A stretch of DNA of 63,789 bases from a virus. Below the pieces are notes generated by a model. That model was not told where the DNA came from, made no database searches, and saw only the letters and a list, made by a program, of their open reading frames with translations. This document shows, piece after piece, positions 30,701-40,222 of this stretch. Location: positions 1 to 63,789 of IMG/VR virus record IMGVR_UViG_3300043395_000803; one strand, given 5' to 3'. The translations under genes were made by a program, and so were the position numbers. The stretch's first letter is position 1. Each line of letters starts with the position of its first letter.

Positions 30701-33700
30701 TGAGCCAGTTCTTCAGCCGGGCAAGCACTCCACCTTGGACTGCCTCATACCGACCGCGCACGATCTCAGAACCGTTGACGGCCCAGAACTCGGACGGGTT
30801 GACGAACTGATAGTTATCCATCTTGACCAGCCCAAGCCGCAACATCTCGATGGCGACGCGGTAACTGCGGTCATACAGGTTGGTGTCTACACCCATCCCT
30901 GACAGCATCAGGATGAACTTCGGGGCGTCCTTTAGGTATCTGACGGAGCCAGTGCCGAGGTGGTGGTTCATCAGCGCCTCGAAGAAGAACTTCTCCTCCG
31001 GGGTCTTGGCCTTCTTCTGAGCCGCCACCAAAGAGCGCAACCATGCTTTGCGGATGGCTTGCTGTACTTCAGCAGGCATCATGCGCTCAAGGTGGTGCAG
31101 GATTTCGTGGACGATGGTGCTGTCATTAGCAGCGCCCTTCATCAGCACCATGATGCGCTGCAGCGTGGCGTACATCCCAGCAGTGCCACCCTTCTTTGGA
31201 GTTTTGATGGCAATACCCAGGTCGCCCACCAGATTCTCGTTCTGAAGGATGAACCACTCTGCTAGGTTGACACTCTCTTCAGAGAGTTCGCCACGACGCT
31301 TGGCCTCAAGCAAACGCTGACGGATGTAGTCTGCGCCACGCACTCGTGCGGCAGCAGCCTTGTCGTATTTGCTTTCCTCATCAGCCTTGACAGCGGCATC
31401 AACCTCTTCAACAAACTTCTCGGGCGTGATCTTGCCGTCTTCGCGCTGGCGGTTCAGCGTCTTGACCTTGCGCTTGAGCGACGGAGAACGGTTGGACTGC
31501 TCCCCGGCAATCGGCTCTTGGGAGGAGAAGTCATAGCCCTTCGGCTGATCGGTGTCGATACTGTAGAGGAACTGCTCACGCTCACCGTACACCGGGTTCT
31601 TGACCAGCACAAACCGACCAACTTGCAACGCCTCATCGGCGGACAACACGGGCCGCTTGCTGTCGCGGGCATAGAAGTATGAATGGCGCAGCGGATCAAG
31701 GCTGACCTGCACCCAATCCGGGTTGTCGAGGTTCTGCTGAATGAGCCGGAAGGTTTCTTCCGGCGACATGTTGACCCATTCGCCCTCCATTGTTTGCTGG
31801 GGCTTCTTCTCGTCAACCGACTTCAAATACTCTTCGCCGGTCTTTTTGCGACGGAGTTCGGGTTCTGCCTGCTGGGCAATAAGAAACGCCTCATCCTCGC
31901 GGCGGATAGCCATCTTCACATTCTTGATGGCCCCAGTTGAGCGGTAACTAAGGTTGTCACCAGCCGTAGCATTCTCAAGGGGAGCACCCTTGTGAATGGA
32001 AACAACACTTCCGTTGACGCCGTTTGCCTTACCCCACTCAAGGGCCGGGATGTCCATGCGAAGACCAACGCGAGTGCCATCAGCGATGGGAGCATTGACC
32101 TTATCCGGGTCTTTCTTCTGCTTGATCTTCTTGGTAAGGATTTCGGTCATCATGCCGTCTTCAACCGGCGGCTCCATGACTCCACCAAGAACAGTCGTGA
32201 TCGGCAGGTATGCCTCTACATATTCGTCGTACTCAGCCTTAGTAATGCGCCCTGCTGCCAACTCGCGCGCGGCCATAACCAACTGAGTCTTGCGTCCTTT
32301 CTTCGGTTCAAACCCTTCGGGCACAGGCAATAGAGGGGGTTGCTTCTTTTCAGCAACTTCTGGGCTTGCACCTTTGGCCGCAGCACGAAGGTCCGCTTCG
32401 GCCTGCTTGTAATCCCGGCTGAAGTAGTACGGCTCATCAACAACGCTTGAGATTTCCTCGTAGGTCATGCCCGCATTCACCGCCTCCTCGAAGACGGCAC
32501 GGTCCATCAAGTCATACTTGTTGGAGATCGCAAGCACTGGGTTGTCCACAGCGTTGTTCGCCATGAAGAAGGCGTAGGCAAATCCTTCCGGCGTTACGCT
32601 GCGGGCATTCTTTGTAGCCTGGGACTTGCCGCCATACATGCGGTGCATCTTCGATCCCTCTGTCGCTTCGACAGGGGCAATCGGCATATCGGCATTGAAC
32701 CGACCCCACAGCAGAGTCTTCTTGGTGTACGGATCACCGAAGTGATTTGGGTTCCATGAAGACCTCCAGGGCGGCAGGCCGGTCAGTTTCTCAATCCGTC
32801 CGACAGGGTTCTCAATCGCCCAGACGGAAGGCTTGAAGTATTCGATTGTCGCCAAAGTTTGACGGACCAACTCGACCGACTCCAGTGTGCGGCCATCCTC
32901 ATCCTTCGCAGCAAAGTGACGGGCACCACTGGAAGCAAAGTCAGTGCAAGGGCAAGCAGCCAAGATTGCGTAAATGTCCTGGCCCTCAAACGCACCAAAG
33001 ATGTCGTTGAAGAAGTCAGCGGAAAACTTATTGACATCCCCGAATTCAGGATCAGTCTGAATATCAAAACGGTAGACCTGATACCCAGCCGCATCCCAAG
33101 GCATGCTCCATTCGCCCGTCAGGTCAAACAGAGACAAAACAATTTTGTTGGCATTGACGCCGGTATCGCCTTGCTCAAAGGCATGCTGCTTCCACTTGGC
33201 GATTTCCTGCTTGGCTTCAGCCAAGGTCATGTAGCCACGATCCTTGGTGTAGACGCGGACCTTATCCTCAATCCGCACAACTTCGTTCTTGGTGGGCGGA
33301 TCAAAGACTCGGGTTTCCCGCTCATCTTCCTGGCTTTGCTCGGCATCCTTGAAGGCACCAGCAACTTCTTTCACCTCTTCATCAGAGGCTCCACGGAATC
33401 CGGTGTCGTTCTCGTCCACCGCCTCACCGGGCTTTGCTTCAGCCTTCTTTTCTGCCTTCTCTTCGACAGGAGCCAACTCCATCTGCCCACGGGCCGCAGC
33501 CTCATCAGCAGCGCGCTCACTGCCGGTCAGCACAAACTCTTCAGCGGGCGGAACCTCGGCAGGCTTGGCTTGCTCTTCCTTGCGGGCGCGCTCTTCACGC
33601 TCGGCCTTGGCGCGCAACTCTTCGGGCGTCTGCGTGGTCAGCACCGGGGGCGCAGCGCCGCGCTCGGCACGAATCTCGGCGATCAGTTCAGGATTGACAG

Positions 33701-36700
33701 ACCAGTTATCCCACGCTGCCTTCATCTGCCGCAGTTCGTTGATGCGGTTGTTGACAGCCTGGGGATCGCGGATGTCGATGCCTTCGGAAGCAGCCAACTG
33801 AGGATTGCGGGCAGCACCAGAGATGGCGGACAGACGGGTCTGGATTTCCTTCTGCTTGCGACCGGCGATCTTTGCCATCTCCTCTGCCTCTTTCATGGCA
33901 GAGTCGTCAAAGCCAAACATGTCGGTCGTGGTGTCCGCTTCCCCAGCCAGGGCGCGGACAGCCTGCATCATGTTGACGGCAGTCGCAGCAGACTTGCCAT
34001 CAGCAACAGCCTTGATGCCTACGCTTTGGAGCCGGGCATCGCCGGGCGCGTTGATTGCGATGAGGTACGCAGCCTCATCAGGGATTTGGTCGGCACGGAC
34101 ACCGGCAATGAGTTCATCACTTCCGTCATTTGCGATTGAGAAAGCCCGCTTGCCCGGCGCTCTTGCCAGTAATCCTCGTGCGTTTGCCGTTTCCCGGTCG
34201 AGCCCTGTGCCTTTGAAGTAGTTGACATAGTCCTTTACCTTTCCTTGACCGTCACGAATGTTGAGTTCTGCATCCAATACAGCAGCCATGTCACGGGTGA
34301 ATCCCTTGGACTCATCGTGAATCTGCGCCGGGATGGTCTTCTCACCACTGCGCTTTGCAAGATCAAAGCGATGCCGACCGGAGATGATCTCCATCCGGCC
34401 ATCAGTCCTGCGCCAAACCTGAATAGGCGCAACACCCGTGCGCTCGAACTTACCGCCCAGCGCCTCAACGATGCCTTCCTTGTCTGCGCCCGTCTTGAAC
34501 TGCGGCACATCTTCTGACAGGGTCAGTTGATTGACCGGAACTTCAACAACCGCCTGACGAGGAATTTCTGTCTGAGGCGGCAGCGGTTCAACCTGAAGCG
34601 CATCTTTAGCCGCTTCTTGTACTGGCTCGCTGGGCTCCAGTTCTTTCTTTGGAATAACAATGTACTCGCGTCCGTTGGTGGTGACAAAACTCACCCCATC
34701 GTAGCCTTGATCTCGCGCGGCATTGACAATGTCAGCCATGCCTTGATCTTGGCGAAGGCCCAAAGCAGTTTTTGCGTCTGTCCAACGAGGCACGTCCAAC
34801 AGTTTGTTAAACGTGACCTCCGTTTCTTGAATGTTGCCTTCGGCACCGGCATACATCTCCGCAATCTTCCGGTCGGGAGACATGAACCGTGCGTCGCCAA
34901 CAGTTGGCTGACCTTCCTTGCCTTTCTGAATTCCACGGAACAGTTTGACTCTTTCCGTTTGAGCAGGCGGAACCTCGGCAGGCTTGGCTTCCTTAGCAGA
35001 AGGCGCAGTGCCCTTTTCTATTACGCCGCCAGTGTTCGTGACACGATTGCCATCGGCATCGGTATAAAACTGAGGGGCCAAACGAACCCAGATTTGATCT
35101 AGGCCCATTGCTTTACCAGACTCAGGCTCTCCTTGGATTGGCTCAGGAAGAATTGCGGTTACGTTTCCACTCTTATCACGAATGACTCGAACAACCTTTA
35201 CCCGGTCGCCGGTCTTACTACCATCATCTGTAATAATAGTGTCGCCTTCTTCGATAGAGTTGGCGAGTTCTTGAGCCTGCTGTTGACGGCCTTGCGGAGT
35301 ATCAGCAACCTGTATAGGGTTAGGATTCTTCCAAACCACAGGCCCCTCTGCTGCACGCTCAAGTTCCTCAATTGCAGACTGTTGCTCACGCATAGTCGCA
35401 GGAGCGGCAGGTGAAGGGGCGGGAGCGCCCTCAAGCGCAGGTTCAACGCGCTCGCCAGGAACTGGGGGCACAGGACGTTCCTCAAACCTCGGCTCAATCC
35501 GTTCGGCAGGGGCCGGAGTAACTGGAGGAGCGGGGGGCGCGGCAGGAGGGGAAACCTCGGGAGCCTTCCTCGATTCTTGGATGGTGCTAAGTGCGGTAGT
35601 GCCAACGGCTTGAGGCCCAGCGCCCAGGGCTTCGGCAACGATGTCGCCCAGTTTAAATTCACCGGTTGCTTGTTGAGCAGCCGCCTCACCTGCGGCTTCC
35701 AACCCGACTTCACCCGCAACGTTTACCGCACCACGGCCAATGTTTCGCGCAAGTTGCCCAGGCCGCAAAGGACGGGCAACCAAACCGCTAAGAGCATCAG
35801 CGGCTGCGATCACCGTGCCACGGGTAACCGCTTTTTTCCCTGCTTGCTTCAGGAACTCTGGGTCACGCAACTTGGCGTCAATCGCCCTCTCATCCTTCAT
35901 GTTGACGTTTGCATCTCGCAACGAATCAACCAAGGACGAGAAGTATTCGACCGGGAAACTGCCGGTTGCAAGGCCGGTCATCATGCCTGCAAGACCGCCG
36001 CGCAGCAGAACGCCAGCAGCACCGCCGATCAACGACGGGAGGACGTTGGGCGCAGACTCAACAGACAGTTGCTGGGCAATACCCAACGGGTCTTTGAGGA
36101 ACGCCTCCTTCGCAGCCTGATAGTCGCCCTTATTGAGCGACTGGATCATCTGATCGGCCAAAGGATTCCGGGCGTACTGCTGCTGCTCCGCGCCATAGGA
36201 AACTACCTTGGCTATGTTGGACGGCAACACCCTCTCAAACTGAGCGCGGACTTTTGCCCTCTGCTCAGGCGACATGTCTTGATAGCCAACCGGGTCTTCG
36301 GATGCGGGGACAGTCTCACCCCGATCAATCCTGTCAAACACAGCCAAGTTCTCAGCAGTGCCCTTTGCCGTACCTGCAAAGTAACTTTGCTGAAGCCCTG
36401 CAAGGCCAGACTTAAACTGCTCTGGGACAAGCCCAAGGTTAAGCCCGGTGGTTCGATTGCGGTCAGCAATAGCCTCAATGCTCGACTCTGCCGCTTCCAA
36501 AGTGCGGGCGGCTTCATCCTGGGCAAGACGGCGCTTGATACGTTCCTGCTCAGGAACCATGTCCATGATGTCCCCAATCGTGGGAGAGACATCAGGGAAC
36601 TGCACACGGGGAGCCGGACCTGCCGCTGGTGCAGCAGGCTGACGAGGTGCAGGTTGTTGCTGCGCGGCGGCTAGGATGCCCATCAGACCCTCACGGCCTT

Positions 36701-37055
36701 GGGTTATCTCACGGCGGCGCTGATCCTCAACGGATAGGTCGGCAAGGATTCTCTTGGCCGCATCAGCACGGATGCCTCTGCCCATAGAGGCTTCTTGCAA
36801 AGCGGCACGGCGCTGCTCAGGAGGTAGGTTGCCGTACTCCGAGCGAACTTGCTCCACGAACTCCGGGCGGAGCATGAAGCCCGCAGGCATGGACGGGCGC
36901 TGATCCAGCCCAGCCTGTACGGCAAGAGTTTGAGGAGGACTAACTGGCGCTGCCGGTGCTTGCTCACCAAGGTGAGACAGAATTTTCGCCTTGGCCGCTG
37001 CCGGGTCAGTTTCAACAAGTTCGTAAAACTGACCTTTGTATTCGTAGACCGGCAT
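27780..37055 (-). CDS. Giant polyvalent (virion-injected) protein
   Basis: 3091 residues, one uninterrupted frame. Parts in order: an N-terminal segment with hydrophobic Gly-rich stretches (about 335-460) and a Pro-rich linker (about 500-560); an ADP-ribosyltransferase-like segment (about 700-803: LFRGIQKG, YDGVSF); a ParB-like domain (about 860-1060: IISGRHRFDLAKRSG); a cytosine-methyltransferase-like domain (about 1300-1470, AACPCTDF near 1368 and ENPVG near 1414); a zincin-type protease motif HEILHHLE (1983-1990); and a long C-terminal LPD38-like region (about 2250-2990). This matches the polyvalent proteins that phages package and eject with their DNA to protect it and act on the host. 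Domain borders are approximate. Confidence 0.8.
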   Translation of the reverse strand: MPVYEYKGQFYELVETDPAAAKAKILSHLGEQAPAAPVSPPQTLAVQAGLDQRPSMPAGFMLRPEFVEQVRSEYGNLPPEQRRAALQEASMGRGIRADAAKRILADLSVEDQRRREITQGREGLMGILAAAQQQPAPRQPAAPAAGPAPRVQFPDVSPTIGDIMDMVPEQERIKRRLAQDEAARTLEAAESSIEAIADRNRTTGLNLGLVPEQFKSGLAGLQQSYFAGTAKGTAENLAVFDRIDRGETVPASEDPVGYQDMSPEQRAKVRAQFERVLPSNIAKVVSYGAEQQQYARNPLADQMIQSLNKGDYQAAKEAFLKDPLGIAQQLSVESAPNVLPSLIGGAAGVLLRGGLAGMMTGLATGSFPVEYFSSLVDSLRDANVNMKDERAIDAKLRDPEFLKQAGKKAVTRGTVIAAADALSGLVARPLRPGQLARNIGRGAVNVAGEVGLEAAGEAAAQQATGEFKLGDIVAEALGAGPQAVGTTALSTIQESRKAPEVSPPAAPPAPPVTPAPAERIEPRFEERPVPPVPGERVEPALEGAPAPSPAAPATMREQQSAIEELERAAEGPVVWKNPNPIQVADTPQGRQQQAQELANSIEEGDTIITDDGSKTGDRVKVVRVIRDKSGNVTAILPEPIQGEPESGKAMGLDQIWVRLAPQFYTDADGNRVTNTGGVIEKGTAPSAKEAKPAEVPPAQTERVKLFRGIQKGKEGQPTVGDARFMSPDRKIAEMYAGAEGNIQETEVTFNKLLDVPRWTDAKTALGLRQDQGMADIVNAARDQGYDGVSFVTTNGREYIVIPKKELEPSEPVQEAAKDALQVEPLPPQTEIPRQAVVEVPVNQLTLSEDVPQFKTGADKEGIVEALGGKFERTGVAPIQVWRRTDGRMEIISGRHRFDLAKRSGEKTIPAQIHDESKGFTRDMAAVLDAELNIRDGQGKVKDYVNYFKGTGLDRETANARGLLARAPGKRAFSIANDGSDELIAGVRADQIPDEAAYLIAINAPGDARLQSVGIKAVADGKSAATAVNMMQAVRALAGEADTTTDMFGFDDSAMKEAEEMAKIAGRKQKEIQTRLSAISGAARNPQLAASEGIDIRDPQAVNNRINELRQMKAAWDNWSVNPELIAEIRAERGAAPPVLTTQTPEELRAKAEREERARKEEQAKPAEVPPAEEFVLTGSERAADEAAARGQMELAPVEEKAEKKAEAKPGEAVDENDTGFRGASDEEVKEVAGAFKDAEQSQEDERETRVFDPPTKNEVVRIEDKVRVYTKDRGYMTLAEAKQEIAKWKQHAFEQGDTGVNANKIVLSLFDLTGEWSMPWDAAGYQVYRFDIQTDPEFGDVNKFSADFFNDIFGAFEGQDIYAILAACPCTDFASSGARHFAAKDEDGRTLESVELVRQTLATIEYFKPSVWAIENPVGRIEKLTGLPPWRSSWNPNHFGDPYTKKTLLWGRFNADMPIAPVEATEGSKMHRMYGGKSQATKNARSVTPEGFAYAFFMANNAVDNPVLAISNKYDLMDRAVFEEAVNAGMTYEEISSVVDEPYYFSRDYKQAEADLRAAAKGASPEVAEKKQPPLLPVPEGFEPKKGRKTQLVMAARELAAGRITKAEYDEYVEAYLPITTVLGGVMEPPVEDGMMTEILTKKIKQKKDPDKVNAPIADGTRVGLRMDIPALEWGKANGVNGSVVSIHKGAPLENATAGDNLSYRSTGAIKNVKMAIRREDEAFLIAQQAEPELRRKKTGEEYLKSVDEKKPQQTMEGEWVNMSPEETFRLIQQNLDNPDWVQVSLDPLRHSYFYARDSKRPVLSADEALQVGRFVLVKNPVYGEREQFLYSIDTDQPKGYDFSSQEPIAGEQSNRSPSLKRKVKTLNRQREDGKITPEKFVEEVDAAVKADEESKYDKAAAARVRGADYIRQRLLEAKRRGELSEESVNLAEWFILQNENLVGDLGIAIKTPKKGGTAGMYATLQRIMVLMKGAANDSTIVHEILHHLERMMPAEVQQAIRKAWLRSLVAAQKKAKTPEEKFFFEALMNHHLGTGSVRYLKDAPKFILMLSGMGVDTNLYDRSYRVAIEMLRLGLVKMDNYQFVNPSEFWAVNGSEIVRGRYEAVQGGVLARLKNWLKELGERIKGMFGMRSDAPLIKALDSLSKADGKFVSRDMLSSQEDYLQIGKNIYGRKPLAAWTMPDETKLDADLIYRLQNKQIDLKRAVDAIEEAAGGIEDRWDAYLQEELYHGRTARETANFLREEVRPLLEAMNEEDVSIADLEEYLHNRFAEERNIQIAKVNPAYPDDGTPFSGGSGIDTADAQAYLNNLTPEQRRKYERLAKMVDGITKGTREYLVDSGLEERSTIDSWESAAPNYVPLNRGDVEYSTTVGTGTGLGYSVRGPSSRRATGSRRTVVDILPNIIMQRERAIVRGEKNRVAVAVYGLAVQNPNSEVWLAVNPQAKTSKKKAVDELINMGLTQQDAEGLMEEPAATVVDPQTGLVTKRVNPVLRGAGNVLAARVNGQDRYVFFNTQNPRAARMVSSLKNMDADQLGTAMSLVASLTRWFASINTQYNPIFGPYNFLRDFQGAAIQLSGTELADSRAKVLSPVNIAGAMSGIYSTLRRERAGAQPATKQWADLWRDFQAQGGQTGYRDMFSRSQERAEALQREIDRMNQGVVRRGGNAIFGWLADYNETLENAVRLSAYKAGLDAGMSKERAASLAKNLTVNFNRKGQVAVQVGALYAFFNSAVQGTTRLLQTVAKMERPGDITSLRLTKAGKAVIYGGLLIGTAQAIALAAMGYDENEPPDFVKDRNLIIPIGDGKYLAWPLPLGYHVIPAIGRILTEWMIAGGKDPAKRIVHLADVILDAFNPIGNAGLSAQTIAPTIADPIVALTENRDWTGKKIAREDVSKLDPTPGYTRARENASWISRQISYYLNLASGGDKDKPGVFSPTPDQIDYLAGQVTGGLGREILKATKTTEAMITGEELAPYNIPLAGRFYGDTKAGYAESARFYKNLEELNILDNQLKGRQSRKESVTEFVKENPKLRLVESARETERNIRELRKQRKELVEKGASREAVKAKENLITNQMKRLNDQVKKLEETPKKPAN

Positions 37056-37063
37056 GATTTAAC

Positions 37064-38440
37064 TTAATCGAGTTTGATCGGATTCTGTCTCGTCCCCTTT
37101 GGCGCTGCAACAGGAGCAGGTGCCGGAGCAGACCCGGCAGGATTACCAGTCAATCGCTCAAGCGCCTTGGCCCGCTTCTCGGCTTCCGGCAACTCTGCAA
37201 ACGCAGGATCGCGGCGGCTCATGTCCGTGACCAAGCGGGCAACGGTACGGTTGAACTCACCGGAGGTAATCCCTGTAGGAACCTGAGAGCCATCAGACAT
37301 GATCAAGATGACGCTGCCATCAGGCCCGGAAATTGTCTTCTGAACCCGAGCCGCTTTGCCCGTGGTGCCAGCCCCTTGCGATGCAGCAACTCTTTCCCTG
37401 ATGCCCTGAAGCCGCATGTCCTGACCGCGACGGCGGGTTTCCTCAGTCTCTGCCGCACGTTCGCTGCGACCGTACTCCATGCCCATTTGACGGCGGAAGT
37501 CCACCTCTTTTAGTTCGCGCTGCTGACGAAGCCGCTCTGCTTCCATCAAGTCTCTCTGCGCGGCATCAAACCTACCATTGGCGGTCTCAAATCGAGCCTT
37601 GTCCAACAGACGGCGCTCCTTGGCGGCTGAGTTTTGGATGTCAAAGCGCAACTCATTCATGCGCTCAACAGCCGCCTCAATTGCCTTCTCATTGCGGATG
37701 ACGCTCTCAGCGCCAGTACGCATGGCTTCACCGAAACGCGCACCACGCGCTCCAAGGAAGAACTGACGACGGGCATCCTCTTGCTGTTGCGCCTGCCTGC
37801 GGGCGGCAAGATCGGCGTAATACTTGGCCTGCTCATCCCCACGGGATTGAATGCGCTGGGCCTCCGCCGCCATGTAGTTCGGATCAATCCCCTGACTTTG
37901 CAAGAACTGACGCCGGATTTCCTCCGCCTCTTTTGCTTTCTTCAGCGCATCCTCGCCTTTGATCTCACGAGCCTGGGCGCGTCGAAGAGCCTCAAGGCCA
38001 AGGGCAAACTGCGCCTCGGGAGTTTCTTCTCCTACGTCAATCGGGGCGGGCTGTGCAGCCGAACCAGCCTGGGCAGGCTCAACAACGAGACTATCTTCGT
38101 CACCGTTGTAGCCGACGATGCCGCCATAGGCAAAGTTGCCAATCGGCGGACTCATCGCCTCCAGGCCACCGACTTGCTGTTGCTGCATGGCATTGTTCAT
38201 CAGCGCCTCTTGCGCCTTCTGCCTTTGCATCGCTTCAATCTGCCCAGCAAGCCCAGCCTGTTGCGCTGCCTGAGCCATCCCCATCATCGGGGCAGTTGCC
38301 TGCTGCATCAGTTTTGCAGCAACGGTAGGCGTACCGTCAGGAGTAGTGGGTTGGAACTGCCCGGACTGCGCCGCCTGCCCGAGCATCATTACCCCAAGAA
38401 GCGCCTCGGGAATCTGGGTTTGCTGTTCTTGCATAGCCAT
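37064..38440 (-). CDS. Putative internal virion protein, coiled coil
   Basis: 458 residues. The Gln/Ala/Met-rich N-terminus holds a GNFAYGGIVGYNGDE motif common in virion proteins of aquatic podoviruses. The middle (about 140-340) is a long Arg/Glu/Ala coiled coil. The C-terminus has a small strand-rich unit (GPDGSVILIMSDGSQVPTG) and a Pro/Ala tail. It lies next to the giant polyvalent gene, so both may form the ejected internal core. Confidence 0.6.
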   Translation of the reverse strand: MAMQEQQTQIPEALLGVMMLGQAAQSGQFQPTTPDGTPTVAAKLMQQATAPMMGMAQAAQQAGLAGQIEAMQRQKAQEALMNNAMQQQQVGGLEAMSPPIGNFAYGGIVGYNGDEDSLVVEPAQAGSAAQPAPIDVGEETPEAQFALGLEALRRAQAREIKGEDALKKAKEAEEIRRQFLQSQGIDPNYMAAEAQRIQSRGDEQAKYYADLAARRQAQQQEDARRQFFLGARGARFGEAMRTGAESVIRNEKAIEAAVERMNELRFDIQNSAAKERRLLDKARFETANGRFDAAQRDLMEAERLRQQRELKEVDFRRQMGMEYGRSERAAETEETRRRGQDMRLQGIRERVAASQGAGTTGKAARVQKTISGPDGSVILIMSDGSQVPTGITSGEFNRTVARLVTDMSRRDPAFAELPEAEKRAKALERLTGNPAGSAPAPAPVAAPKGTRQNPIKLD

Positions 38441-38451
38441 TTGCAGCCTCT

Positions 38452-39369
38452 TTAGGGAGCCTTGGGTGCCGGATTCGTAGCCGGAGCGTTTGCAGGAGTG
38501 TTCGGGAACAAAATTTTGTACAAGGTCTCAAGCCCGCCCTGTGCGTTAAGCAGTTGCACAAACGGACTCTCTTCCTGATACGAAACATTCTGTGCAGCAA
38601 ACGGCATGTTCTGAAGCATGGACTGCTGAAATTGCAGTTGCTTGTACGGATAGTCCCGCTGTTGTTGGAACTCAGCAATATCCGCCCCGATGCCCTCCGC
38701 CTCGATGGCTCGCTGTGCTGCACCTGCGCTACCCAACATTCCAGCAAGACCCATAGCCTGGGCCTGCTCTTTGTTGTACTGATCCATCGCCTTGTCATAG
38801 GCGGTGGCGTAGCCTTGGCCGATGGTCTTACCCATCGTGTTCAGCAGGTTGCGCTGCAACTCAGCATCAAGGATTGCCTGTCGACCACCGCCAAATGCTC
38901 CGGCTTTGGTCATCCTAGAAGCATTCTGCATCTGCTCAATTTGAGACTGGCGCCGCAGTTCCTCCAGTTGCGGCTGAAGCACATTCTGGAGATACGGGTT
39001 CATGTACTGACCGGTGATGCCCGTAGGGGCAGCCGTGGTCTGCATGGGTCCGGTGGTCGAAGCCGTCGGGATAGTCGGCGCACCGGTAGAGGTGAACGAC
39101 TGCCCCAGTTGCCCAGGGAATCCCATCTTCTCAAGACCACTAAAGTATTGCGTCTGAAGAGAAGAAGGACCGGCAGTCAGCGGTCCTTGGTAGGTCTGAT
39201 ACGGCTGCTCTGTCAAAGCCGCCGTCTTGCCCAGCATGTCAGTGACATACGGTGCAGCCCACGAAGACAGGGTCTGCTCTTGACCAGACACCCTACCGGC
39301 AGTTGTGCCGCCGGCTCCGGCTGAACTGGCCGCGCTACCGGCGGTAGGAAAAAAGTTTGAGAGCGTCAT
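38452..39369 (-). CDS. Putative internal virion protein
   Basis: 305 residues. The conserved stretch YMNPYLQNVLQPQLEELRRQ followed by MTKAGAFGGGRQAILDAEL is a signature I know from podovirus-like aquatic phages, in virion clusters. The rest is Ala/Gln/Thr-rich. Start ATG at 39367-39369 after AAGGAT. The exact role is unknown. Confidence 0.6.
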   Translation of the reverse strand: MTLSNFFPTAGSAASSAGAGGTTAGRVSGQEQTLSSWAAPYVTDMLGKTAALTEQPYQTYQGPLTAGPSSLQTQYFSGLEKMGFPGQLGQSFTSTGAPTIPTASTTGPMQTTAAPTGITGQYMNPYLQNVLQPQLEELRRQSQIEQMQNASRMTKAGAFGGGRQAILDAELQRNLLNTMGKTIGQGYATAYDKAMDQYNKEQAQAMGLAGMLGSAGAAQRAIEAEGIGADIAEFQQQRDYPYKQLQFQQSMLQNMPFAAQNVSYQEESPFVQLLNAQGGLETLYKILFPNTPANAPATNPAPKAP

Positions 39370-39378
39370 GTTTAATCC

Positions 39379-40221
39379 TTACGCAAGTTTGTTCAGTTCA
39401 CGGTCAGCGCCGGACGGCTTGCCGCGCTTGGCCTTCTTTGCCTGCGCCTCGATGCGGTCAAGCATTGCATAGAGTTTCCTCGCACCAGCATCAGAGGAGC
39501 CGTTGCCAATCTCCGAAACCACACGGGCCGGGATCACGAACTCGCCATCTGCCAACATGGCCTTTTGGCCGGAACCGGCAAACTGAGCAGGGATGGAATC
39601 CGATACGCCATCACCGTTCCCCTTGAGGTACCGGCCCTTGGCAAGCATCTCCAAACCGCCAACCATTCGACCGCCATCAGCAGCAGAGATGGTTTCTGTT
39701 TGTTCTTGATTTGGTGCGGGCGCAGGAGCCGGTGCTGTTGCGACTGCGGGCAAATATCTGCTCGGGGCAAAGTATGTAATTCCCCCTTGCCCTGGGCGGT
39801 ATCCTGATGGGCGCTGCTGGGCAAACGGCACCTGCTGCCGTTCAAACGTGTACTTGGGGATCGTGCCTTGGAAGCCTACTCGGGTGGTCGGTGCGTTGAA
39901 AAAACCAGACCTGTTGCCAAGGGCTGCTAACGCCAAAAGTGGTAGCCCGCCCAAATCTCCCTTTGGATTAAGGAACGTCTTCAGAAGTCCGCCAACGTCT
40001 TTGACACCGCCACCAAGAGTCTTGAGGATGGAAGAAAGATCAAAACCGCTCGCCCCACTATTAGCACCATAGTCGTATGTCGGGTTGTACGGCACATCTC
40101 CAGAACCGAAGTCCATGTAGTCTGACCCCAAGTTGCCAGTTGACATGCTGCCTGGGTCGCCAAATTCAAAGCCACCAGTGTTTGGACTGCTGCCGGGATC
40201 ACCGTATTCAAATCCGTTCAT
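39379..40221 (-). CDS. Putative virion protein
   Basis: 280 residues from the ATG at 40219-40221. The N-terminus repeats FEYGDPGS / FEFGDPGS twice. The C-terminal part has KAMLADGEFVIPARVVSEIG and ARKLYAMLDRIEAQAKKAKR, a module widespread in virion proteins of this phage type. It lies between the Thr-Pro repeat protein and the internal virion proteins. Confidence 0.6.
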   Translation of the reverse strand: MNGFEYGDPGSSPNTGGFEFGDPGSMSTGNLGSDYMDFGSGDVPYNPTYDYGANSGASGFDLSSILKTLGGGVKDVGGLLKTFLNPKGDLGGLPLLALAALGNRSGFFNAPTTRVGFQGTIPKYTFERQQVPFAQQRPSGYRPGQGGITYFAPSRYLPAVATAPAPAPAPNQEQTETISAADGGRMVGGLEMLAKGRYLKGNGDGVSDSIPAQFAGSGQKAMLADGEFVIPARVVSEIGNGSSDAGARKLYAMLDRIEAQAKKAKRGKPSGADRELNKLA

Positions 40222-40222
40222 A

